A stretch of DNA of 64,000 nucleotides from Parus major. Taxonomy: Eukaryota > Chordata > Aves > Passeriformes > Paridae. Position numbers and translations under genes: made by a program. Shown here one piece after another: positions 34,501 through 46,500 of the stretch. Below the pieces are notes generated by a model. That model was given only the letters and a program-made list of their open reading frames with translations, was not told where the DNA came from and did no database searches. The first letter of the stretch is position 1. Every line of letters begins with the position of its first letter. Location of the stretch: positions 25,245,685 to 25,309,684 of the forward strand of contig NC_031773.1 of NCBI RefSeq assembly GCF_001522545.3, read 5' to 3'.

Positions 34501-37500
34501 AAACATCCCACAGTAATGGTATATAGAGGCAAATGAAGACTGGAACAAGGACTCTGTATTCAGTGATTAAAGAGATGTTTAGCAAAAAGTTTGTCATGAT
34601 GAGAAAGAACATTAATGCTAACAGTTATGAGAAAAAGGCATGTGCTATTATTGATGTCAAGCTGTGCAACAGCTAACTGAAACACAGCACTTGACTTTGT
34701 GCTATGAACTGTTACCAATCAGTAAGTCAACAAAAAGACTTCTAAGATGACTCACAATAAACTTACATGCTCTCTTTGCTTCTTCTTAACTAGTCACAAT
34801 TGTGGAATCAATTTTTACCTACTATTTCCAAGTTAAAAGAAATACAAACCAAGTTTATTGAAAACAAACAAACTACTTACTTGTCAAGCTTTCCCTGTAA
34901 TACAGCCAAAAACTCATAGCAGTTCACAATGTTATCTGGCAGCCCAATGTTAAAGGCATGCTCTCTCGCCATATGATTGAGAAGAACAGATCTACAAAAG
35001 ACATTCAAATAGAATGTTACATACTTTTGGATATATTTAACAATTATTCAGTTAGTGATTTAAAATATACCAATGGCTCTAAAACTGCATAAACGCCAAT
35101 GTTAAATAAACAGTAATAGTCTTGCTGCTGCTGCTACGAAAAAGAATGCAATTTTATTGAAACAGGAAGTTTTTCCTTTTCAGCTTTGCTGAATGCTCAG
35201 TAACTTTTCAACTGCTCCATCCACATCCATGAAATATAATCCTTTAAATGAAAATTACAGTATAGTTTATTTTGACCCTTGCTGTTAGCAAAGCTCATTC
35301 ATTACCCTGTATAAGCAAATCACATTTCAAACAACCCTCCTGAGACACATTCTAAAAAGCCATTTGTCAGACTTCTCCATGCTGGTTAGCAGAGCAGAAA
35401 TTCTTGGATGCAATGCGCTTTTACATCAATATTGCTTCACACAGCACTAGCAACATGAATGGCACTCAAAAGTGAACACAAATAAACATAAAGGATGTTC
35501 AAATAAGATATTCTTCTAACAGAGATATACTGGTTAATTCCTTAGGTGGACAACCTCTCTATATGCCTCAGCTTCTGCCTTTGAGGCCTAAAGACCAAAT
35601 GTTGACACTTGCTTTTACCATTGTCCAGGCATGATTTTCAAACATGCACTATGCCTGTCACACCCAAGAGGAAGCAGAGGATGAAGTTCCTCTACTGTCA
35701 CCAGACAGTAGAGAGGGACACTCACAGAACATTGGGATGACCTGCAGGAATATGACCCCAGGTGCTTCTACCCTTCCAGACTACCAGAACTACCCATGCA
35801 AACAGACTTAGCCTCTCCAACTGAAACTGATTTACTCTGAATAAACTAAGTTTCTTTGGAACATGCATTTCAATGCAATTCTTACACTTGACTGATGCTG
35901 TAAAGCCCTCTGTTCGCACTCTAATTTTCCCCTCCTCTTTTTTATTTGATACTCAAATTCACACTAGTTAGGTGAGCTTTAAATAAGAAAATGTACAACT
36001 GGATAAAAATTTTTTTTAACCATCACATTGGCTTACACAGCTGTCTTGGTCATGAAAACATCTGCCAAAGAAGAGTTTCTCTTTAAAATGGTTCATTCCC
36101 AACTCCAGTGTACTGTGTAGTAGAACTAATTGCACTGGAATAAATAAAAAGGTTTGAGTAGTAGGACAACATCTATTTAAAATGGCATTTTAGTTGAAAG
36201 AAATACTTAAACTATACTTTGAAGTTAATTATGAGTCCTACCATTATGCATTAACTGGTTCAATGACACTGAAAATATAAACAAAGATGCTGAGTAGATA
36301 TAAAAAAATAAAACAAAAGCAAACAGGGCAATAAACAAACCTGTTTCCTGTGAATTCTTGATCACAGAACATACACACACTATGAAAACTTGTGTCATAT
36401 CTCTCTTGTTGTTGCTGTTCTAGAATTTCTCTCTATGAAAAGAAAGAGATACAGTTATTCAGACAAAACCATAAGCATAAAATCATGCCATCACATAAGC
36501 TTATTCTACATATTTATCCTTACTGGTAACAATGAACATATAAAATTCAAATGTGCTGCTGGAACAAACCAGGCGTTAGTGGAATGGCAAACTCAATCCT
36601 ACATGGCTAACTGCAGGCAACCTAGAGGGCTTATTCCTAATGCAGGACACAGCTCTGGCAGTTCCTGTAAGGAGCTGTGGCACATACCAAACCCTGGGAA
36701 AAGGAGAAGGTCATGGCCTTCACTCTGGCTCTGTTTAAGATAGGGCAACAGGCTGGGTCAGACACTTTACAGCACTTGGTGCACATTCCTAAGAACAACA
36801 AAATCAAACAGCAGGTGATTTGTCTCCATCGCTGTAACAGCAGCAGTGCAGTTATACTGTGCAGGTGCTATGTACTTCAGGTGGAAAGGCCATAATCATC
36901 TTGGACATGGATCAATCAATGTCTGGATTAAATTTTGCATGTTTTCAGCCTAGCACCATACCACTCTGTGCTTGTGTTTTAAGTACTGATAACTGGGAAA
37001 GGGTTTAAGTTCTGTGCAACATAAAGGTGCTTCTACCTGCTTTCTGACATTCAGGATCCTGACTGAATTTCTTAGGGGATTTTCTCAATCTCTTTATCTC
37101 TTTAGAACCTGCAGTGAAACTCTGTGTTTCTCACTTGTCTCTTTGGTAACCCTTTTATGTGGGTTAATGCCCAAATTTGTCCACAGAGCCCACCTGAATT
37201 CAGCTTCGCCTGTTGGATAAACTCCAGAGAAGGCATAAAAGAAAGGAAAAGAGAAAAGAAGGACATACCCCCTAAACCCCAAAAGAAATGAGAGGAAAGC
37301 GTGAGCTATTGTGATGGAAGGCCCCAGTGTGTCCTGCAGTGTGGATGTATCACACCACATCCCACTGAGAGATGGCAGGAGGCTGACACCGGGCGAACAA
37401 ATGTGCCGTGTACTTCTCTTCCACAAAATCAGCATGCTACACCCAGTGAGGGGCAGTGGGGTGGGAAGATGTCTGTCAAGAGTATGAGAGTGCTGCACCT

Positions 37501-40500
37501 GAGATGCACTTGGCATGGGGTCTGTGGGTGCCAGGGGACACTGGCACACTGTGCCACAGCCCCTTCCAGGGCCCATATTCAACCACACCACTTGGGAACT
37601 GTAGCTGAGTGTCTGTTACCCTGAAAATACAAATGCTGGGGGTCTTCTGGTTTTTTTTTTGTACTACAAGGTGTGCATTTTATGTTGGAGTCATGCTCAG
37701 CAGCATGCACTCACATTTTAGGCTGTATCTGCTCATGTACTGCTGCGTTATGCAAAATGTCAGGAAATGTAAATTCCTATTTTTTAGGGCTGACTCTTGA
37801 AAGAGATGAATGGAGCACACCTTGTCAGAGCCCTTCAGCAGAGATGCAAGTAAGACTGCTCCATGTAGGCAGTGAGTGTCCCATAGCACATCAGTAGAAA
37901 CTGGGGCTTTCTGTGATACGAGGAGCTGCCCCTCTCTCCACTCAGCAGCATGTTTGACCCTGCTTGGCTAACCCTGGATTTGAAACCATCATAAACACAG
38001 TGTATACACTTTGTAAAAAACACTGGAAACAATCTAAATGGAAATCAAAAGCAATCGTGTACAATTCAAACACTAGGATAGAAACACCCCCATCCTCATT
38101 AATGGCATTCCAAGGTAGCTTCCTGATTTTAATTCACTAGCAGGGCAAAAGGTTTTCTGCAGTTTTTTTCTGCCTGACTCCAGACTGCTTACTGAAGCCC
38201 TTGCTGGCAGCTGCTCTCAGTTATGTCTGAGGAGGAAGGAGAAGCATACTGTATGCTCCACACAGATGATGCTGCTGCTACTCTACTCTCACCCTTCCCA
38301 TTTCCCCCTAGACCAGCAGGCTTGGCAGCTGGGAAGCTCTGATTAACCCAGTATCGTTGCTTTACCAATTTACTCAACAGAGTATAAAAACTATTTTCCA
38401 AGGCAGACCCTCCTTTTTATGAAATATTGGCATCTTTCATTGCTACAGGGAACTTTCAAAACCAGAAAGCATATTGGATACCTGGACAGGTGAGGAATTA
38501 AAAGCACCAGCTCACATCAAATACAGGAAATGCAACAAGGCTGCTCTTCTTCCCTACAGACATTTCCAGCCCTCTATTTCACTGCTGGGACTCCAAAGGA
38601 AGAGCAGCAATTACAATAACTTATATAAAACAGAAATTTTTCTGAGCAGAGACATTCTAGTAATGTATGTCAAGCAGACACTGAAGTTATGAGGCAGGAA
38701 AATGAGCAATTTGCTTAAATACTTGCACCAGCTTCCAACCTCCTGGAATGTTTGGGGATGTCAGCATTGATTCATTGTTGATACAAAGACAAAAATACCC
38801 AAAACATTAAAAAAAAGTGTTTGTTTTCTTTTTTCCCCCCTTCTTTTTCTCCTGTATCTCAGCCTTAATTCCAGCCTTCACAGAGATCGGGTTCAAAAGG
38901 AACAGTGGAATGACTAACTGGGACAGGTACAAGGGTATTGCTCCTCTAACTCTCTGTCCCATTTGCTCTTAGGTTCTTCCCTCCTTCCCTAGTGCTCCTC
39001 TTGTTGAGTTGACTCAGCCACTGAAGTGGTACATGCTAAAAGCTACACCCGAAAAGGCTGTAATCAATGACAGGTCAAATGACAGCCTTTGAAGGGTGCT
39101 GTGACACTGATGTAGAAGACATTCTTATAGCTCATTCAGGAAGCTGAGTCAATTAAAACAAGGAGGATGAGTTTCATGGTATGATGAAAACTAACTATGT
39201 AAAGATGTATGAAAAGAAAAAGAGGGTTGAAATTACATTAGACACATACCACAGGCTGCCAAGCTGAAGCAGGATAAAGGTGACAAGCAAAAGAAGATGG
39301 AGACAGGCTAATGCAGTAAAATGAAATAGCAAAAACTCATCTTCTTCCCCCACCCTCAAATACATCAGAAACAAAGAAAAAAAAGAGCATAGATCCAATG
39401 CAGCAAGAGACCAAACACGAGCAAAGAGGAATGTTTGGATCATGCAGGGCTTCAGTCTAATTACGTCACAACCATTAAAGAAATGCATTTAAAACAAAAG
39501 TAAAAAAGAACCAGGATTGGCAAAGGATAAGAAATAGTTATAGGTTGGACATTAATTGTACTTAGACCTGACATAATTTGCCCAACAGTCATTATGGAAT
39601 CAGATAAAACTATTTCTGACTATTTGTATGACAAGTCTTCATAAACTGAGAGAATGGGCAAGATTCCAGAGTGAAAAAAGCAATTAAATACCCAACGTAG
39701 GCAAAGAAAGGCCTACAGAATTCAGAAGTAGGTTTTAACATGCAGACATTACCAGCTACTCAGTAAACACTTCTGGTGTTGCATTACACTAAACTGGACT
39801 AACATCTCCATCCCTCTCAGTGTTTATCTTCAACCTCCTAAATCTTGGCACAGCTTAAGGTTGTGACAAACTGGGCATCATACAAACAGCTCTTCCTAGG
39901 AAGCTACTACAGCTTGTAGTCTTGGTGAAAACTCCTCTTCAGGATCTTTAATCTTTGGGGGAAAGAGAAGCCCCTTCTCCTAAAACTACTGGTCAGGTGA
40001 ATAGCTTTATACATGACAGCAAGACAAGGTCAGCGCTGTTGTAGGAAGTGTGGTTAGGGGATGAAAAATAGGTTTGGGGATGTTACGTTTTTATTTAAAG
40101 AAAACACCCAGGTGATTTATATTGACACTTCCCCCCTCCATGTATCTCTAGTTTTGCTGCCAGGACTTCCTTGCCTGGTAGTGCTTGACAACTATGAATT
40201 CTTTGTCAAGGCTGTGTTTTTCCAAAAGACCGTATCTGTTTTGTATTTCACATCCCTTTCAGCTATTTCAGCAAGCTGTGCTCTCTAACCTACTTCAGGC
40301 TCATTCCTTGGCCTCTCTCAATACATCACAGTCACCATTATGTCTCTGCATGACATCCACCTTGGCTAGCTCCCTGCTGCAATACAGCCTGAAATATTCC
40401 TAAACTGGAGTTTCAAAACTGCAGAATGAAATGCTTCAGGCAGCACATTTTAAAGACAGCATTTGTCCTTGTTTGGGCTTGCTGTTGGAGACAGCAGTTA

Positions 40501-43500
40501 GGATTCAAAGGCTGCAGAAAAATCACCAAAAGTTGTATAGTTCTGGTCTTTATTCTACGCAACTCACATGAGCCCATTTGCCAGCTCACTCCTAATTGCT
40601 GGACTTGTCTGGAGGTAAAAGGCTTTACAAAGCAAAATATCTATTTAACTTGCAAGTCAACACTCAGATTGCAGCAAAAGGAAATGAAAAAATAAACAGA
40701 CTTTATTGCTGTAACTAAAGCAGTGACTCCATTAGCCCCAACTACAGCTGCAGCTTGATTTCACAAAATCCTTCTGTAAAAACTGAGGATACAATTCTGA
40801 TATTCAAAACAGCGATAACTGCAAACTATTTTGCACCATAATAAGAATGTGTATTTCTTTCCTTCCTAATTTAATGACCCTGTAAACAAAACCAGCACTT
40901 GCTTTGGACTAAAGCTCATTCCAGAGTTTGAGGAAAAGTCTACTTGCAGAGAAGATGAGACTGCTCACCTGCCAACAGACTCCTCATGCCCTTGGCACTG
41001 CAGTGGAGAAAAGGCTTAGTTGGTACAGAACTGCATAGTATAAAACACCACAAAACCAGAAACAAATGACCCTTAAAAAACAAAAAAGTACAGTCCAATT
41101 TATAGCAGCCTGGAGGTGTTTTTTGTAGTAAGATGGTGCTATGAAAACATCAGCTGCATGCTCAGTCACAACCCTTTTTCCTCCCTCAAAGCCACAAACA
41201 CGATATATACTTTGGACTGCATGTCCACATGCAAAATTCAGGATGTCTTTCACAAACTCAAAAGAATTGTTGAAAACCATAAAAGATACAGAGAAGTGCA
41301 GTAATGATGCACTGTGAAGAAGCACCAAACAGCATTCCTCAACCTCAAATCACCTCATCACTGAGGTTGCAAAGGATCTCTTGAGAGCAACAAGTGCAAC
41401 CCCAGCGCCCAAGCAAGGTCACCTCTTCCTGGTTACCCAGGAGTGTGTTGAGTTTTCTTTTGACTGTCTGCACGGAGTAAGAGTTTACAATCTCTCTGGG
41501 TAACTTGCTCTAGTGTTTGACCACCCCCACAGTAAAAAAAAAAGTGATTTTTTTATTTTCAGGGGGAATTTCCTGATTTTTAATTCTTGCCCATTGCCTC
41601 TTGTCCTGTTGGTGAGCACAACTGAGAAAAATCTGACTGCTTTTTTCATTCATCGAGTGCTTACACACATCACTTATATCACATCACTGAGTTCCCCTGT
41701 GAACCTTGTCTTCCAGACTTAACAGTCCAAGCTGTCTCAGTCTTTCCTTGTATGTAGGATGTCACAGTCCCTTAAGCATCTTTGTGACCCTGCTCCAGAG
41801 TTGCTCAAGGAAGTCCATATCTTCCTTGTACTGGGGAGGCCTGAGCTGGACCCAGAACACCAGATGTGGTCTCAGCAGTGCTGAGTGGAGAGGAAGGACC
41901 ATCTCCCTTGACCTGACTGCAGCACTCTTCTTAACACAGCCCTAACAACAGGATGCTGTTGTTCTTCTTTGCCATGAGTGTGCACTCCAGCACAGGACTA
42001 ATGAAAGACATAATGTAAGGCAGATAAATCAAGAGACAAATCATAAATTGTTTGGATAATACTAAGGACAAATTCTTCACTATCTCTTCTAATACAAAAA
42101 CCTGCCAGGTGTGAAATGAACAAAGGACCAAATAGATGCTTCTCTCCCAATGTGTGGTTAGGCTGTGCAACCCACTCCTGTAGTGGGGATCCTGGAAGTT
42201 TTTGTGGGTTCAGAGTTGGAGGCTCATATTGCTGAACTCAGAAATTTTTGACCTGCCTGTTGCAGGAGACCAAATGATTATTTTGGGAAAGAATCACCAC
42301 CAGATCAGAAGCCAGCACATACCAGAGACACTTAGCTGCTGTCAAGGGTAAGACACTGATCTAGACAAACCTTTTTTACTGATCCCAGATAGCTCTGGAA
42401 GGGAAGCATGCTAGGCATGAGTGCATCAGCTGTTTTTTTCTGAGTCCATGCCAGTCCAATGGGCCTACACAGGAATGCAGGTTTCAGCTCAGGCAGCTCC
42501 AACTCCATGGGAAATCCCCAGTGGAAGAACTACCACATTTCTCCTTTGCAGGAGCTGGGATCCTATGGAAAGCTGTGTAAGACTTGTACATATTCCTCCA
42601 GTTCCAGGGATTAGTCATGTACTTCAAAGCTGAAGAATATTCCTGTTCCCAGCAAATGGAAATAGCACTCTCAGAGTAGCTAAACCAACTGGATTTTGCC
42701 TGCCAATCCCAGTTTCCCTAAGACTAGAATTTGGATTTTGTAAGGTTCTCCTTCATTCTGAATGCACATCACTTAACGTATCTTTATTTGCATGCTGTGT
42801 ATGTACAAACTTGTAATATACCATAAGAAACAGCATAACAAAGGGTTAAAAGGCCTGTGTTGACAATTCTCAGGACACAGCTGCCAGCACTAAACTGAGG
42901 AATGTATTTATGTAAAGACCATAAGGCCTGCAGTCCAACATCTCGGAGTACAGGTATGGGGTATTCTGCATCTCCAGCGGAACACTCTGCATCCTAACAT
43001 GAGGAGACTGTCAACAAGGCTGCTAGGTACCAAGTGACATTCATTTCTAAATTAGCCCAACAGCAAAACCAGACTCCATATTTGTGTTTCTAACAAGAAA
43101 ACAGAAAAAAAAGCACTGACCAACAATCTAGACTATGACTCCTGGAAACTGGTCAGCACAAGTTGAACTTGAAGGACCATGCATTCAGAACTGACAATGC
43201 CTAAAAGTTCAGCAAGGTCTGTCCAAAATATTAGGCTGACATCAGGCAAGAAGAACCAGAATGGTTCACATGGACTCAAGAGCTGGCAATTCTTGTCCTT
43301 TGCATCTCACAGAAACAATACTGGCCAGGCTCACAAACCGTGGTGCTTGTGACTATGAGACTGTGAATTAATGAAATCTGTGAAAGGGAGTGTCAATGCA
43401 CAAAAACAACTTGCTCAAAGATTTTGTAGGTAAGTATCACCTTCTCTGCTCACAGTATCACACACCAAGTTCTATTTTGCTGATTTCCCTAGATGTATAC

Positions 43501-46500
43501 TATTTCATGAAAGATAGTGTGTCAATGCATTGTAGATCCTTTCAAGAACAATGTTCAGCACACTCAACCTTTTTCATTGTTCTGGGTGTATTCTCCACTT
43601 GTGTGGAACACTGACAATTCATCCCAAGGAAAAATCTATGAACATGGGATTGTGTATGTTTGTGCAGCAGCTAGGGAAATGAGCTTAAAAAAAAAAATAA
43701 ATTTAGAATTTTGCCATCTAGCAAAAAAACCTTTCACTTTAAAATGCCTAAGTTACAATATATTATTCCATTGGAGTATTTACCTCAAAAAATGAAACAA
43801 CGGTAATTTCTTACCAGTCTCTTTTGCTGAAGCTGTTCTCTGAGTAACCTGTCTTCTGGTAAAACATCACATAAAAGAAAATAATTGTCCTGTTCCTCTG
43901 TTAAGAGATTACAAAGTGTGAGTAAGGAATGGGAAGTTGCAGCTGCTTTGAATATTACTGGCAGATAATTTCCTGAGACTTTGGAATACATTAACAATGT
44001 GATTTTTAGCCTATGAAAGTCAGTAACTTTAATTTCATAATTTAATGAAACATGTTTAAATATTTGTGCATATTTATATTGGAGTATGAAGGCAAAAGTC
44101 TTGCATAGCTTTCCTCCACTACCAGCTTTATTCATTTTTCTGATGGTTCTTCTGGACACATAAAACAATTAGCATTTATACTGGTTACAGATTAAAGTCA
44201 GCATGAAAGAAATATGAAATCAACTTTAATTTTATCTTATTAGTTATTTCCTTAAGTAATTATCAGTTTTCAGTAGCTATCATAATTTGGTTTATCCTCC
44301 CCTAGCTCTGATCTATAACATTACCTCTTACCATCAAATATTTTTCCACCTGTGGATATACAAAGCTGTTCAGTACCATACATTGAGACTTGCCTAATTT
44401 ACATTTCTACTCATATGTTTTACACATATTTTATCTTTAGTAACCTTTTTACTATTTATGGTCATATCCAATTGAAGAAGGCAACAAATTTTATTCAAAG
44501 GTATTAAAATTACTCAGCATGTAAGAAAATGCAAAAGATAATGGGTTGAGATAAGACTGATTTTCTGGAGGGGGGAGGGACAGGGTGAGGAGGAGGGAGA
44601 GAGACAGAGATAGAGAGAGAGAGAGAAAAAAAGAGAGAAGGATCATTGAGTAACAATTCTGCTATTCAGGTGCTTGATTTGCAGTCTTCAAACTGAGTAG
44701 TAAGTGTTTAAGAGAAACAGAATGATGATTTTTGAAGTAATTTTCATGTTTTCCAGGGCTACTTTTCTTAAAATGATTTTGAATAATTAAAAAATTTACT
44801 TTCATCCATTTTGTACTCAGTTATCACCTCTTAACCATCTCTGATACCAGCTGTATGCATTGTTTCCTCTCTTTTAGCATCTCCATTGAGAACTAAAGAT
44901 GCAGAAAAGCCCTCAAGTTCTTACCCATTTTAGGTAAACTGTGTTTTTCTGATAGAAAAGGAAAGCCAAAGTAATGTATCAGCTACTTCTGAGAAAAACA
45001 CTTCCATCACACAGTCAACAGTGTCTCTATGATGGAATGTGCCACCATACCAATGCAGCACAACAGTGAACTATGGTTTCAGACTTGTGTTGGAACCCAG
45101 AAACCTGCAGAGTTGTGTGGCTCGTGAAGATGTATGTATGTATATCTGTGAAGATCTATGTATATCTGTGAAGATCTATGTATATCTGTGAAGATCTGTG
45201 TATCTGTGAAGATCTATGTATATCTGTGAAGATCTATGTGTATCTGTGAAGATCTATGTGTATCTGTGCAGATAACATCTCCTGACACTCTTGGGGCAGG
45301 GAGCACTGTGGCAGGGGAAAGGAAGGGGGCTGTGGCCCTGATCTCCAAGAAGAACTAGCAGCATCAGGGCAGGGTGAAGTCAGAAAAGACAGCTCACTGG
45401 GAATGTTTCTCATAATTTTGGAAGGACCATCACTAATATTTTATGCAGTGGGTACCAACATCTCCTCAGCCAGGATGTGAGCAGCTCTGCTTCCAGGCCT
45501 TGATTTGCAACAGGCCCCAGTTCACAGCACATTTTGAGCAGACATTGAGCTCATCCTCACTCAGCACAGTGCTGAAGCACGTGTTGTAATCCTTGGAAGA
45601 GGTAAGTTTAAGTATGTGCTTAAGAGTTAAACATGACTTTTTGGTGGTTTTCTGACCTAGTGTCAGACACACCTGACTGATCAAAGCAGCAGTACATGCC
45701 AGAAATTATCACATGATCTGCCACCAGGGAATAAGCAAGCAACATACTTACCTAATGGAGCTTTTGAATTTGTTCTTATCACACTACAAAAGTCTGTGAT
45801 AGGCTGTTCTGCAAATCTCCTCTTCCAGTACAAGATGTAGCTTTAAAAATAAGGGGGAGACGATCAGTGAAAAAGGAAACACCAAAAAACTTTTAATAAA
45901 AAATTGACTAGCTCTTGCTTTTTTTCACCCTCTAAATTCTGAAGTGTTTTTGGATTTTTTTTTAACTCCTATGTCCCTTTTTTCTTCCTTCATATTAGTT
46001 TTCAATATTATGAAATTAATTCAGTTTCACTTAAACTGGGTTTAACCACGCTGTCAAAGTGAAGAACTCAATAAGCAGATTTGCACCAAGCTTTGCATAA
46101 ACACTGTGACCTATTGACATCTTCAGACAGAAGTGCCACTCAGATGCATCTTTACTGAAAAGATATATTACAGAGCATTCTCAAATTCCCAAAATATTGT
46201 GCTCTGTGTTTTGCAAGATGCAGTCAGGAAGCTGAAACTCAGTAAAAACAACAACTTGACGAAAGTGAGGTTTTGGCAGGTCTCCTGTGGAGTTACAGTG
46301 AAAGCTGTAACTTGGCAGACAACTTGGAAAGACAGAAAAATGAAGTCCCTGAACACCTGGGGGTAAGACAGCAGACAGAATAAGAAAAGACTTAAACACA
46401 TCTTGAAAGTTTAACCATCAACAACAGTTGTTTAAAAACATTCTGTACTATCTTTGTTGGTATTACAGCTGCATCAACAGAACACGACTGAGATTAGATT

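Larger units (their letters stand above)
33052..34880 (-). other. ZNF277 intron 6
   Basis: The intron contains an ACT microsatellite (33233-33260) and an AT/AC-rich run (33654-33690). Nothing else was recognised. Confidence 0.85.
43898..45751 (-). other. ZNF277 intron 3
   Basis: This intron holds a GA-rich low-complexity run (44568-44641) and a 20-bp minisatellite (45125-45272). A GC-richer stretch follows the minisatellite, at about 45290-45380. Confidence 0.85.

Noticed and set aside
37094..37591. 165-codon open frame on the minus strand in intron 4
   Set aside because: The composition follows a local GC-rich patch and no family was recognised. Probably decayed repeat or chance.
42020..42280. 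Possible plus-strand CR1-like stretch after the CR1 copy in intron 4
   Set aside because: Only short vague resemblance to the CR1 3' region, such as AAATTCTTCACTATCTC. Not enough to call.
45125..45272. CRISPR-like regular repeats
   Set aside because: The units abut directly without unique spacers, and the context is a vertebrate intron. It is a minisatellite.
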